From Bacillota bacterium (GTDB lineage Bacteria > Bacillota > Clostridia > Peptostreptococcales > Acidaminobacteraceae), in contig JAIUOA010000017.1 in the NCBI GenBank assembly GCA_020161295.1, positions 1 through 50,750 of the forward strand: 50,750 nt of DNA, given 5' to 3'. Positions 16,556 through 24,629 of this stretch are shown here, one piece after another. The position numbers and the translations under genes are program-made. The notes under the pieces were generated by a model, which saw nothing but the letters and a program-made list of their open reading frames with translations, was not told the DNA's origin and searched no databases. The stretch's first letter is position 1. Each line of letters opens with the position of its first letter.

Positions 16556-16987
16556 TTAAACACTTTCGGCAAATGCTTTGAAATTATTCATGTCTTTCAT
16601 GGTTTGTTTCACAAACATTCTTTTTCCTACCATACACAAGAGCTTCATAAAACCTTTTCCCTGGAATTCCGAATCCAGTCTCCAAACGGTTTGATTTCCT
16701 TGATCAATAAGGGTGTTAATACACCTGTTCCACATGTTACCTGATTCGTATATGGCGATCATTTCATCTGGATAATTGAATTTTTCTATGGTTTCCACCA
16801 TGACGAACGCACGACCTTTTTCATCATAGGTTAAACGACTTTTCACGCCATCCTTATGTGGTTCCCCTTCAATGATTTCAAATTTCATCAAATTTTTTTG
16901 CCATTTGTACATGTTATCAGGATTATCAAATAACTCAAGCACTTCATCTCTTGATTTATCTATCGTAACTTCACATATATATCTCAT
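16556..16987 (-). CDS. SRPBCC (START-like) family protein
   Basis: A 143-residue protein of the SRPBCC/polyketide cyclase type: an N-terminal strand (MRYICEVTIDKSRDEVLELF), the W-x-K motif MYKWQKNLMKFEII, a central run of beta-strands and a C-terminal helix. The fold binds small hydrophobic ligands. GAGGTGAAATC precedes the ATG. It lies 46 bp downstream of a DUF1801 gene on the same strand, so they are probably one operon. Exact ligand unknown. Confidence 0.75.
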   Translation of the reverse strand: MRYICEVTIDKSRDEVLELFDNPDNMYKWQKNLMKFEIIEGEPHKDGVKSRLTYDEKGRAFVMVETIEKFNYPDEMIAIYESGNMWNRCINTLIDQGNQTVWRLDSEFQGKGFMKLLCMVGKRMFVKQTMKDMNNFKAFAESV

Positions 16988-17033
16988 GATTTCACCTCGT
17001 AAAATCAGTTGTTTCTGAAAGGAGACGACTGTG

Positions 17034-17465
17034 CTAATTTGTCTCGGGATACCTTTCTTTCAAAAAACGAATGGTTTCATTAATTAGCGCTCCTAATACG
17101 TCTAAATCAATATCAGAGAGCTTTTTAACATAAATACAACCAACGCCTTTTTTGAATTTCCCAAATTTTTCTAATAAAGCATCATTCTTATCTGTTTGAC
17201 TATAAACGTATAATGAAATGGCTGCTTTTCGTGGCGAAAATCCAACTAATGGCCAATCTCCTTCTTGCTTACTACGATTAGATTTATAATGATAGCTACC
17301 AAATCCAATGATTGATGGCCCCCACATTTTAGGTTCATAGCCAGTTGCCGTTTGCATAAACCTTAGGAGCTCATAGGCATCTTTCTTCTTTTGTTCAGTA
17401 TCTGCAAAGTCTTCAATAAACGCTAAGACATCATGATCGTTTCGTTTTGTCTTTAGTTCAGCCAT
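17034..17465 (-). CDS. DUF1801 (YdhG-like) protein
   Basis: A 143-residue protein with the DUF1801 core: DVLAFIEDFADTEQKKKDAY near the N-terminus, GYEPKMWGPSIIGFGSYHYK, and the later GFSPRKAAISLYV and KGVGCIYVKKLSDID segments. The family is cytoplasmic and its role is unknown. AGAGGTATAAT precedes the ATG. It is the first gene of a two-gene minus-strand operon with the SRPBCC protein. Confidence 0.8.
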   Translation of the reverse strand: MAELKTKRNDHDVLAFIEDFADTEQKKKDAYELLRFMQTATGYEPKMWGPSIIGFGSYHYKSNRSKQEGDWPLVGFSPRKAAISLYVYSQTDKNDALLEKFGKFKKGVGCIYVKKLSDIDLDVLGALINETIRFLKERYPETN

Positions 17466-17525
17466 ATTATACCTCTCTTATCACTTTAAAATCTATATAC
17501 CCATATTTCCGCATTTATGACTAAC

Positions 17526-17548
17526 AAAAAACCTCAGGAGACCTGAGG
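17526..17548 (-). terminator. Rho-independent terminator
   Basis: The stem CCTCAGG/CCTGAGG (17532-17538, 17542-17548) with an AGA loop is followed on the minus strand by TTTTTTG. It ends the minus-strand remnant at 17567-17723 and protects the DUF1801 promoter region from read-through. Confidence 0.8.
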
Positions 17549-17566
17549 CTTGATTGGTTGCTGAGC

Positions 17567-17723
17567 TTAGAAGCGGATGACGATAACGATTTTGATAGGA
17601 GGGCCTGAAATCGTAATCGTAATGCTGATTCTGCTGGCTTCTCCACTGCCGCCTTCAGTAGCACTGACCAAATCTATACGGCTTACTTTACCCGTCATTC
17701 GATCAACAGTGAGTTCAGACTAT
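17567..17723 (-). pseudogene. 3' remnant of an unidentified gene
   Basis: A minus-strand frame reads ELTVDRMTGKVSRIDLVSAT and continues with alternating Ile/Thr to KIVIVIRF and a stop at 17567-17569. A good terminator follows. No start codon is present: the frame is cut where repeat A copy 6 begins. Family not recognised; a beta-rich C-terminus. Confidence 0.5.
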
Positions 17724-17834
17724 GGGTGTCAGGCACCATTATGGTATAAACTAAATTTTGTGATTTGAACCCTCGTAATTTGAACGGCTCTGGGTGTTGA
17801 ATGATGGTTTTTGCTGATTTGGTACCTGGTACCC
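17724..17834 (+). repeat. Repeat A, copy 6 (111 bp)
   Basis: A consensus-like copy: GGGTGTCAGGCACCATTATG at the left and GGTACCTGGTACCC at the right, with TTTGAACCCTCGTAATTTGA inside. It abuts the broken gene on its left and repeat B on its right. Confidence 0.85.
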
Positions 17835-17897
17835 TGTGAGAGGGAACTGATGGAATGATGGGTTATAGGTGGTGTGTGGCGAGGGGATTGGCACAAC
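17835..17897 (+). repeat. Repeat B, copy 6
   Basis: TGTGAGAGGGAACTGATGGA to the exact core at 17878-17897. The following gene starts 36 bp later. Confidence 0.8.
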
Positions 17898-17933
17898 AGG
17901 TGTTAGATTAGACTGGAAGTGAGGCACAAAATA

Positions 17934-18572
17934 ATGATGGCATATGAACCCGAAAAAATAGAATGGCGCGGTAAGATCCGATCAATCCAGCCACGTACAA
18001 CGGTATGGCGCTACAGGCTTGATAATAGAACACATTATCATAATGGTTATAATGTGTTCTTTGATGGTGAAGCAGATGGTGTGGTCACCCAATTTTCTGT
18101 GGCTATATCTGAGAAACAACAACAAAAGCATAAATTTAGAATAGGCGATCACGTACAAGGATCGGCATGGACAAAAATGTATGAGGTCAGTGACTACGCC
18201 GATTTTTATCGAGCGGGGAGCATGAAGATCCTTAATAGAGCAGAGTTAACGGTATGTAAACCACCTCCCTATTTGATCGAGCCTCCAGAGATGGCTGTCT
18301 ATGAAATGCGCGGCGCAAGGATGCTTAGTGCTACGTCATATAAGGGAAAATGCTTTCAATGTGCTTGGGCGACGATGTCTGCTGTTGAGATTGAGTATAA
18401 CTGGGGGATTACTAAAAAGTATAGATTTGAAAGTTTTTGCTATGGTCCTAAGTCGTGTAAGCTTTATAAAATGGGGAAACCGCGGGCTGTACCCTATAAG
18501 GATAGTGGATCGGTATATGATGATGGTTGGATGGATGACTTATGCACAGAACGACGTGGTTTTGATGACTAA
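17934..18572 (+). CDS. Hypothetical cysteine-containing protein
   Basis: A 212-residue protein from ATG 17934 (GGAAGTGAGG upstream). The first half (KIRSIQPRTTVWRYRLDN, VFFDGEADGVVTQFSVAISE, FRIGDHVQGSAW) looks like an OB-like beta-barrel. The C-terminal half has cysteines in GKCFQCAW, SFCYGPKSCKLYKMGKPR and DDLCTERRG that may bind metal. Strand-rich, no signal peptide, no membrane segment. No family recognised. Preceded by repeat B, so it is one of the repeat-linked genes. Confidence 0.55.
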   Translation: MMAYEPEKIEWRGKIRSIQPRTTVWRYRLDNRTHYHNGYNVFFDGEADGVVTQFSVAISEKQQQKHKFRIGDHVQGSAWTKMYEVSDYADFYRAGSMKILNRAELTVCKPPPYLIEPPEMAVYEMRGARMLSATSYKGKCFQCAWATMSAVEIEYNWGITKKYRFESFCYGPKSCKLYKMGKPRAVPYKDSGSVYDDGWMDDLCTERRGFDD

Positions 18573-18589
18573 AACAGAATTGTTCATTA

Positions 18590-18608
18590 ATTTGGGTATC
18601 TGGTACCC
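18590..18608 (+). repeat. Repeat A, 3' end fragment (copy 7)
   Basis: AATTTGGGTATCTGGTACCC resembles the last 18-19 bases of repeat A. No 5' part and no following repeat B are visible. Confidence 0.35.
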
Positions 18609-18616
18609 TTGGAATG

Positions 18617-18640
18617 AAAAAAGAACCTTTTTAGGTTCTT
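18617..18640 (-). terminator. Rho-independent terminator of the MNT/HEPN remnant
   Basis: Arms AAGAACC (18621-18627) and GGTTCTT (18634-18640), followed on the minus strand by TTTT. It overlaps the stop codon of the HEPN remnant. It may also work for the plus-strand gene ending at 18572. Confidence 0.65.
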
Positions 18641-18727
18641 ATCGTAGTATGGAAGTTAAGTAGCTGTCTATAAATACTTTTAACTTAGGAATTTCAATCG
18701 TGGCAACGGACCAGATTATATCTAAGT
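18639..18727 (-). pseudogene. C-terminal remnant of a HEPN toxin (HepT-like)
   Basis: Just downstream of the nucleotidyltransferase remnant, a minus-strand frame reads LNLDIIWSVATIEIPKLKVF and then IDSYLTSILR and a stop. This is the usual C-terminal helix of HepT-type HEPN proteins (DIIW..V....P.LK..I). The catalytic part is missing, so the toxin is dead. Confidence 0.6.
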
Positions 18728-18958
18728 TCAATGTCTTTTTTCATAAATCACCTTAGCCTCCGAAAGAATTATACTCTTCGCATCTGAGTAGTCAAGGGAT
18801 GAAAATGAGATTAAGTCTACTTTTTTTTTAAGCAAGTTCTCTAGTTTTCTAGCAATTTCAACAAATAATAATGGCTCTGAGAGATCAATGAATTCGATTA
18901 GAATGTCAACATCACTACCGCGTTTCATATCATTTCTTGAGTAAGATCCTACTACTCT
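18728..18958 (-). pseudogene. MNT-type nucleotidyltransferase antitoxin, 5'-truncated
   Basis: Reads VVGSYSRNDMKRGSDVDILI, the GSxxR...SDxD nucleotidyltransferase signature of MntA-like antitoxins, then LVEIARKLENLL-type helices to a stop at 18728. The first about 25 residues are missing where repeat A copy 8 begins. ATG 18928 could start a 66-residue product, but it would lack the GSYSR glycine-serine pair. MntA normally AMPylates the HEPN toxin encoded next to it. Both partners are damaged here. Confidence 0.7.
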
Positions 18959-19069
18959 GGGTGTCAGATACCATTTCAGTATAAACTTTTCATCATGATC
19001 TGGACCGTTGTAAAATGAATGCCTTTGGCAGACGAAAGTTGGTTTGTACTAAAATGGTACCTGGTACAC
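18959..19069 (+). repeat. Repeat A, copy 8 (111 bp)
   Basis: GGGTGTCAGATACCATTTCA to GGTACCTGGTACAC, the same sub-type as copy 3. Both are preceded by TACTCT and followed by TCTGAGAG. Confidence 0.8.
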
Positions 19070-19132
19070 TCTGAGAGAAAACTGATGGAATAAGCGGGAT
19101 TATGTGGTATGCGGCGAGGGTATTGGCACCGC
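19070..19132 (+). repeat. Repeat B, copy 7
   Basis: TCTGAGAGAAAACTGATGGA to a slightly changed core (GGCGAGGGTATTGGCACCGC, 19113-19132). Confidence 0.7.
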
Positions 19133-19240
19133 TGAAATGGAAAGATGCATGGCTAATATGAAAAGGACGAAGGTCCCGAAGCATTAGCCTTTTGGCTCAT
19201 GGTAGTCATGTTGGGAGTGGTATATAGTAAAGGTGGTGAA

Positions 19241-19350
19241 ATGGCTACTTTTACTATTAGACTCAAACTCAACGATGAACTGGAGGTATCTATGTCTGAG
19301 TTTTATGATGGGATGAACAAAGGTGAGCGGCAACTGCATGATATACCCAT
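19241..19350 (+). pseudogene. N-terminal stub of a ribbon-helix-helix-like antitoxin
   Basis: GGTGGTGAA precedes an ATG and the frame MATFTIRLKLNDELE, which resembles the first strand of CopG/RelB-like antitoxins. Repeat A copy 9 then cuts the gene, and the frame runs a few codons into the repeat to a stop at 19379-19381. No partner toxin is visible. Confidence 0.35.
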
Positions 19351-19461
19351 GGGTGTCAGGCACCATTATGGTATAAACTAGTTTTAGTGTTTTGAACCTC
19401 CGTAATTTGAACGGCTCTGGGTGTTAATTGATAGTTTCTACTGATTTGATACCTGGTACCC
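19351..19461 (+). repeat. Repeat A, copy 9 (111 bp)
   Basis: GGGTGTCAGGCACCATTATG (preceded by ACCCAT) to GATACCTGGTACCC. It is followed only by a short piece of repeat B (TTGAGATAGGGA) without the core. It is the last copy before the minus-strand metabolic island. Confidence 0.85.
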
Positions 19462-19556
19462 TTGAGATAGGGACCCTTTCATACTTATATTTCATCATAC
19501 TACTTTGATCCCGTCCATAAATCACTTCCAAAAACGCCCGAAGACATAATACATGA

Positions 19557-19600
19557 GTCCCACCACCATGAGCCACATATAAGGCTCATGGTGGTGGGAC
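19557..19600. terminator. 18-bp perfect-stem hairpin
   Basis: Arms 19557-19574 and 19583-19600 (GTCCCACCACCATGAGCC and its complement) around ACATATAA. It lies 15 bp beyond the stop of the minus-strand hydrolase gene. A strong transcription or mRNA end structure, though without a U-run. Confidence 0.65.
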
Positions 19601-19615
19601 GGCATGAATCATGTC

Positions 19616-21655
19616 CTAAACAAGTTTACTATAAACCACTGTATTGGCAACTGAGATCAGGGTCATCAGCATGGTGTTGAAGAATACGCTGGTGTAGATG
19701 TTGCCTGTTTTCTCGGTTAACTTTTTCGTGAACAGGGCTGCGATGAGGAGCACTGGCACCATGCCGATGAGGATGATGCTGGTGAGTGATTGTGTTGGGT
19801 CTATGCCTGTTCCTGTGGCGAAGAGCATGCCGTATTGAAGCGCTAGGAACAGGATTAAGCCTCCGACATTCATGAGGACTGCGATGGATTTACCGAACTT
19901 GAGGCCAAGTGTCGTTTTGTGTATGGCGATGCCATTGACCAGATAGAATAAGAAGAAGATCGGCATATAACCCAGTGCAGAGATCATGTGTTTCGCGTTA
20001 AAGGTCTTCACGGCAAAAGTCCAGAAGCGGAAGTCCGTCTTAAAGAGCGCATCTACGACAAACAGGATGACGATGCCTGAAACGAGGAGAATCACGGCTA
20101 AACAGAAGCCTTTAAGGATGTCCATCGGTTTTTTCGTCAGGCCGTACATGTCAAGTGTTACCGTTTGATCCTTAGACGACGTGATAAAATGAATCACTGC
20201 CATGAAGAGGACTGCGAATACGGCTGATGAAACCGCCCAGAAACCGAATTGATTTAAGGTTGGTGCGTTAAAATAACTGCTAGATTTGAAAAACTCAGCG
20301 GATTGGTTCATTAAAACGCGACCGAAAATCGCGAAGATGAGTGCCAAAGCCGAGATGATTGTGTTGGATTTTGTTTTAAACTGACCGATTACAAAGCTCG
20401 AGATCAGTGCCACTGCGCTGAGGACGATGAACACTTCTGCGCCTCTTTGTAACCAGAGGAGTTTTTCAGGAATTTTACCCATGAGCGTCGGATAGAAATA
20501 CGCTGGGAAGCCTGCGCTGATGATGACAATCAAGGTTAAAAAGGCTGGGTGCATTTTGCGTACTGTCGTTGTGGCATTTTGTTGTTCTGTCTGAAGCCAT
20601 TTTACCTTTTGAACGAGGATGGCTGCCAATGGAACAAATAGCATGAAGAATCCGATCATGGCCACGAGTTCAAACAACTCTTTAAAGAACCACGTTTGAC
20701 TGTCAGCGTCGACGTTGGTTTGATTTTCTGAAAGTTTTCCTTCAAATGCTTTTTGGTAGAAATCGATTTGATTTCCTGTGGTTTCTTTAGAAAAATGGTT
20801 CCATGGATGTGTTTCATTTGGGGTATAGATGACTCTTAAACCGCCATTTTCTAAGCTATAGAACTCACCAGGGACAGGATTTTCAGGATTGCCAAGAAAT
20901 GCTAAGCCTTCGGCTTGCTTTAAATAATCCTTTTGAACGACTGTTTTTGATTCAGCTGCCGCTGCCATGTCGAAGAAGAATTCGTCGTAGTGCGCTGCGA
21001 TTTTACCTGAAATTCTTGGTCCAATCGCTGCGCTGGCCACATCGCCCGTTACCTCGAGATAACTTGTCCAAAGGAAGTCTGCGCCTACGGTTAAGCCAGC
21101 GTGAATTTTTCGGATTCCCGTTTGAGCGAAGCCTTGCTCATCCATGACCATGGCCATGGTGGTTGAAAATCCGCCCATGGAGTGACCACTGACTGCGATG
21201 AGACCATTGCCTGCTTCATCTTTTTTCACGTAATCTTGGTCATAGATGTACTGAACCGCATCGTTTAGAGCTGTGGGCCAGAATGAGAAGAATGCAGCTG
21301 CATTTTCTGTGTCGAGTTTCGTCATGGAATGTCCATGGTCATACATGTCCAGTGCCAGGACGACAAAGCCTCTTTTAGACATCTCTATCGCAGGTGCGTC
21401 TTGCATTTCTGCCGAGTTGAGATACCCGTGTGTGGTGACGATGGTCGGTCTAGGGTCGTCTGCGCTTGCACCATCAGGCATATATAATAGCCCCGATAAC
21501 GTACCTTTTTCGGTTTCAAATGAAATACGCGTTACATCAACTTGGTAAAATGAGGTGTTAAAAACATTTGCAAAAAAACTGCCCACTAAGATTAAGATCA
21601 ATGCCAGTGCCAATCCTTTTGACGGATTTTGGAAAAACGCCATGGTCTTCTTCAT
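19616..21655 (-). CDS. Membrane-anchored alpha/beta hydrolase
   Basis: A 679-residue protein. An N-terminal membrane anchor (about 13-33) leads into an alpha/beta-hydrolase domain of about 250 residues: oxyanion region VTTHGYLNSAEM, acid candidate ALDMYDHGHS, and nucleophile elbow GHSMGG. From about residue 330 the chain has eight or so transmembrane helices. The hydrolase domain probably faces outside. GAGGAGGG precedes the ATG. It lies 66 bp after dhaL on the same strand, so it may be the last gene of the glycerol operon, although its substrate is not evident. The architecture is rarer than single-domain hydrolases. Confidence 0.75.
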   Translation of the reverse strand: MKKTMAFFQNPSKGLALALILILVGSFFANVFNTSFYQVDVTRISFETEKGTLSGLLYMPDGASADDPRPTIVTTHGYLNSAEMQDAPAIEMSKRGFVVLALDMYDHGHSMTKLDTENAAAFFSFWPTALNDAVQYIYDQDYVKKDEAGNGLIAVSGHSMGGFSTTMAMVMDEQGFAQTGIRKIHAGLTVGADFLWTSYLEVTGDVASAAIGPRISGKIAAHYDEFFFDMAAAAESKTVVQKDYLKQAEGLAFLGNPENPVPGEFYSLENGGLRVIYTPNETHPWNHFSKETTGNQIDFYQKAFEGKLSENQTNVDADSQTWFFKELFELVAMIGFFMLFVPLAAILVQKVKWLQTEQQNATTTVRKMHPAFLTLIVIISAGFPAYFYPTLMGKIPEKLLWLQRGAEVFIVLSAVALISSFVIGQFKTKSNTIISALALIFAIFGRVLMNQSAEFFKSSSYFNAPTLNQFGFWAVSSAVFAVLFMAVIHFITSSKDQTVTLDMYGLTKKPMDILKGFCLAVILLVSGIVILFVVDALFKTDFRFWTFAVKTFNAKHMISALGYMPIFFLFYLVNGIAIHKTTLGLKFGKSIAVLMNVGGLILFLALQYGMLFATGTGIDPTQSLTSIILIGMVPVLLIAALFTKKLTEKTGNIYTSVFFNTMLMTLISVANTVVYSKLV

Positions 21656-21721
21656 TTCACTATTTCCCTCCTCTTTCTATTTCAAAAAATACACTGCTGT
21701 ATTTTTTCGAATCTTACTGAG

Positions 21722-22357
21722 TTAATCTAAGACTTGACCGGATATCGCTGTAAATATAATGGATAGAGCCATTGCGCCAGCGTCGGGGAATTCTAAGCTA
21801 CGTTCTCCAACATAGCTGGCACGACCTCTAGAAGCGATCATTTTTTTAGTGGCTTCAGCACCTTCGGTGGCGGCCATCGCACCCGTTTGTAAGAACATTT
21901 TAAACGAGTTTTCATCAGATTTATGTGCATTTAGCGCATCCACACAAGGCAATAGGGCATCGAGGAGCGTCTTATCGCCTCTGTTGGCTTTACCGCGTTT
22001 TTGAATCAGCTCCGCTGCACTTTCAAGCATAGATGCGAACTCAGCCTTTGTGAGACTCTGTAAACCCGTGGTGGCCTTACTTGCCCCTTTGAAACCCGCG
22101 CCCCAAATCGGGCCTGAAGCCCCACCACAGTTTTCTGAAATGACCATGCTACAGTCCGCTAAAAATTCGCCGATACTTTCGCGATTTAAGGTCTCCCACT
22201 GCGCCATAAGCACTTTAAAGCCTTTTGCGATAGACATCCCGAAATCGCCATCCCCTGCCACAGCATCTAGCTCACAAAACGGCACTTCGTTTTCGATGAT
22301 CACCTCTGCCATATGATTGACCATTTGGAAGAGCTCAGCTTTTGATAAAGTTGACAT
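21722..22357 (-). CDS. dhaL: Dihydroxyacetone kinase ADP-binding subunit DhaL
   Basis: A 211-residue protein with the DhaL nucleotide-binding loop: DAVAGDGDFGMSIAKGF carries the aspartates that hold Mg-ADP, followed by NCGGASGPIWGAGFKGA and GDKTLLDALLPCVDAL, and GRASYVGERSLEFPDAGA at the end. In PTS-dependent systems DhaL-ADP accepts phosphate from DhaM; in ATP-dependent ones it binds ATP. No dhaM is in the window. It follows dhaK by 28 bp, and the pair phosphorylates dihydroxyacetone made by GldA. Confidence 0.93.
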   Translation of the reverse strand: MSTLSKAELFQMVNHMAEVIIENEVPFCELDAVAGDGDFGMSIAKGFKVLMAQWETLNRESIGEFLADCSMVISENCGGASGPIWGAGFKGASKATTGLQSLTKAEFASMLESAAELIQKRGKANRGDKTLLDALLPCVDALNAHKSDENSFKMFLQTGAMAATEGAEATKKMIASRGRASYVGERSLEFPDAGAMALSIIFTAISGQVLD

Positions 22358-22385
22358 ATTGCCTCCTCAAGATTTTTATAATGTT

Positions 22386-23378
22386 CTATTTATGATATGC
22401 GATGGTATCTGCAGGCGCATCGTAGAGCGCTTTGAGTTCATCTGTGAGTTTGAGTACCGTGAGCGATAGTCCTGCCATATCGATGGCCGTCATATAGTTG
22501 CCCACCAGCGTGTCGTACACGTGGATGTTTTTAGAACTGAGTATGGCACGAACATCGTGATTAAACACATACAGTTCTTGAAGTGGCGTGCCTCCTAGTC
22601 CATTGACCATGACCACGATTTCATCTTCACCCGTCAGGCCAAGTTCCCCGATCAGCAAGTCTAACATTTCAACTGCCAGTGCATGTGACGTCATGCTTTT
22701 TCTTCTTTCGATGCCAGGTTCACCGTGGATGCCGACACCAAACTCGATTTCATCTGAACCAAGGTCAAATGTAGGTGTGCCTTTCGCTGGTACGGTACAC
22801 GACGTCAATGCAACCCCGATACTCTTCACCTGTTCGATGGTCTTTTGAGCGAGAAGCTGAACGTTTTCCAGAGAGTCTCCTCTTTCCGCTGCTGCGCCTG
22901 CGATTTTCTCCACGAGCACGGTGCCTGCCACGCCCCGTCTGCCGATGGTGTAGAGGCTGTCTTTTACGGCGACGTCGTCATTGACGTACACAGAAAGGAC
23001 TTTTAAATCATCTTCTTCTGCCATTTCAGCGGCTGTGTCGAAGTTCATGCAATCGCCTGAATAGTTTTTTACGATAAGCAGACATCCCGCTTCACCTGTC
23101 ACCTGTTTGATCGCGTGATACACTTGTACCGATGAGGGTGACGCAAACACATCTCCTGCCACGGCTGCATCGAGCATCCCCGTGCCCACATAACCGGCAT
23201 GTGCAGGCTCGTGACCGCTGCCACCCCCTGAGATCAATGCGACTTTTTTGGGGTTGATCGTTTTGCGTTTAAAAATTTTATGTTTTTCTTCGAACTCGAT
23301 TTTATCGGGATGGGCTAGAGCCATGCCTTTGCCCATCTGGATGACGATGTCATCTGTGTGATTGATGATTTTTTTCAT
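22386..23378 (-). CDS. dhaK: Dihydroxyacetone kinase substrate-binding subunit DhaK
   Basis: A 330-residue protein starting at MKKIINHTDDIV (ATG 23376-23378), one base after the gldA stop. It has the DhaK signatures ALISGGGSGHEPAHAGYVG near 50-70, where dihydroxyacetone is bound, GVGIHGEPGIERRK with the histidine that binds substrate covalently, and VNGLGGTPLQELYV. A longer in-frame reading from further upstream overlaps gldA and is unlikely. It works with DhaL to make dihydroxyacetone phosphate for glycolysis. Confidence 0.94.
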   Translation of the reverse strand: MKKIINHTDDIVIQMGKGMALAHPDKIEFEEKHKIFKRKTINPKKVALISGGGSGHEPAHAGYVGTGMLDAAVAGDVFASPSSVQVYHAIKQVTGEAGCLLIVKNYSGDCMNFDTAAEMAEEDDLKVLSVYVNDDVAVKDSLYTIGRRGVAGTVLVEKIAGAAAERGDSLENVQLLAQKTIEQVKSIGVALTSCTVPAKGTPTFDLGSDEIEFGVGIHGEPGIERRKSMTSHALAVEMLDLLIGELGLTGEDEIVVMVNGLGGTPLQELYVFNHDVRAILSSKNIHVYDTLVGNYMTAIDMAGLSLTVLKLTDELKALYDAPADTIAYHK

Positions 23379-23379
23379 G

Positions 23380-24462
23380 TTAGGCCCCCAAACGATTGGC
23401 TGCGTAGATGGCTGCATAAACATCTTCAGCTGTGACTTTAAATGGCATGTTGTGAATCGTTTCACCTTCCGCACACGCCAGTTCAGCCACTGCCATGACT
23501 TTTTCATCCGTCACCTCTTTGACACCAAGCGCTTCAAGTGTGGTCGGTAAACCCACCGATTTACAGTAGACTAAAACTTCGTCGAGTTCTGCTTTTGGGG
23601 CATTTTCTAATACCAGATGCACCAATACGCCGAAGGCTACCTTTTCTCCGTGGAAACAATGGTGTGTTTCTTCCAGGGCAGTCAATCCGTTATGCACTGC
23701 ATGTGCCGCTGCAAGACCACTGCTTTCAAATCCCATACCGCTGAGAAGGATATTGGCTTCGATGATGTTTTCAAGTGCTTGTGTCACGACATTGGCTTCA
23801 CAGGCCGCTTTGGCTTTTAAAGAGTCTTCCAGTAGTGTTTCATAGCATAGTTTGGCGGCGGCGATGGCCAGTTTCGTGCTCTTGCCTCCAGGAATGTTAT
23901 CTGCAAAAGATCTCGCGCAAGCTCTGGCTTCAAAATATGTGGATAGAGCATCGCCCATGCCTGCCACTAAAAAACGAACAGGTGCTTTTGCGATGACGTC
24001 TGTATCCACCAACACGAGGTTTGGATTCGTTTTAAAGAACATATAAGATTCGAACGCGCCTTGTTCTGTATAAATGACGGCTAAGCTGCTGCATGGTGCA
24101 TCTGTGGAGGCGATGGTGGGCACGACGATGACGGGTAAATGATCGTAATGGGCGATGGCTTTCGCTGTATCTAAAGACTTTCCGCCACCCAGACCGATGA
24201 TGACATCACAGCCGTTTGCTTTAGAAAGGGTTCTCAATCTTTCGATTTCTACATTTGAGCATTCGCCTCTAAAGGACGTTAGCACGAATTCAAGGGGATA
24301 ATTTTGTTGCGCTTCATCCAGAGCCTTTTGAACATAAGATAAATCTGCACTGGAAGAAACCAAAAGTGCTTTTTTACCGTATTCGCTGACGATTTTAGTC
24401 AGTTCCTTAATTGCACCTTTACTTTGAACATATTTTGACGGTGAAATGAGTATTTTTTTCAT
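23380..24462 (-). CDS. gldA: Glycerol dehydrogenase GldA
   Basis: A 360-residue iron/zinc-type alcohol dehydrogenase of the GldA branch: NAD-binding GLGGGKSLDTAKAIA, PTIASTDAPCSSLAVIY, and metal ligands in GMGDALSTYFEA, AAHAVHNGL and HHCFHGEKVAFG. It oxidises glycerol to dihydroxyacetone with NAD. AAAGGAGATGGC precedes the ATG. First gene of the gldA-dhaK-dhaL operon, behind the promoter region at 24463-24601. Confidence 0.93.
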   Translation of the reverse strand: MKKILISPSKYVQSKGAIKELTKIVSEYGKKALLVSSSADLSYVQKALDEAQQNYPLEFVLTSFRGECSNVEIERLRTLSKANGCDVIIGLGGGKSLDTAKAIAHYDHLPVIVVPTIASTDAPCSSLAVIYTEQGAFESYMFFKTNPNLVLVDTDVIAKAPVRFLVAGMGDALSTYFEARACARSFADNIPGGKSTKLAIAAAKLCYETLLEDSLKAKAACEANVVTQALENIIEANILLSGMGFESSGLAAAHAVHNGLTALEETHHCFHGEKVAFGVLVHLVLENAPKAELDEVLVYCKSVGLPTTLEALGVKEVTDEKVMAVAELACAEGETIHNMPFKVTAEDVYAAIYAANRLGA

Positions 24463-24601
24463 AATGCCATCTCCTTTTAATCATAATGTGTTGCGACTTA
24501 ACCTGATTATATGGAAGTGGGACATAAAATACATCAGAGGAAATGGCACGATTTTGATACATAACTGTTCTAAAATACTAATTTTATGTTTTGGAAATAA
24601 A
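24463..24601 (-). promoter_or_regulatory. Promoter region of the gldA-dhaK-dhaL operon
   Basis: On the minus strand a TATAAT box lies at 24506-24511, but no good -35 box stands 17 bp upstream. This fits a promoter needing an activator, and the PocR/AraC gene just upstream is the obvious candidate. I could not define the operator. Confidence 0.5.
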
Positions 24602-24628
24602 AAAAATCAGCATAAAATGCTGATTTTT
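24602..24628 (-). terminator. Terminator of the PocR/AraC regulator gene
   Basis: A 12-bp perfect stem (AAAAATCAGCAT / ATGCTGATTTTT) with an AAA loop, followed by T-rich sequence on the minus strand, immediately beyond the stop at 24630. It separates the regulator transcript from gldA. Confidence 0.85.
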
Positions 24629-24629
24629 A

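Noticed and set aside
22386..23507. Longer 373-residue DhaK reading
   Set aside because: The extra N-terminal 43 residues lie inside gldA in another frame. DhaK proteins start at the MKKIINHTDD-type sequence found at 23378.
20899..24046. Plus-strand open frames opposite the glycerol operon
   Set aside because: They lie antisense to dhaK, dhaL, gldA and the hydrolase, which have full family signatures. They have no ribosome sites and show Arg/Leu-rich shadow composition.
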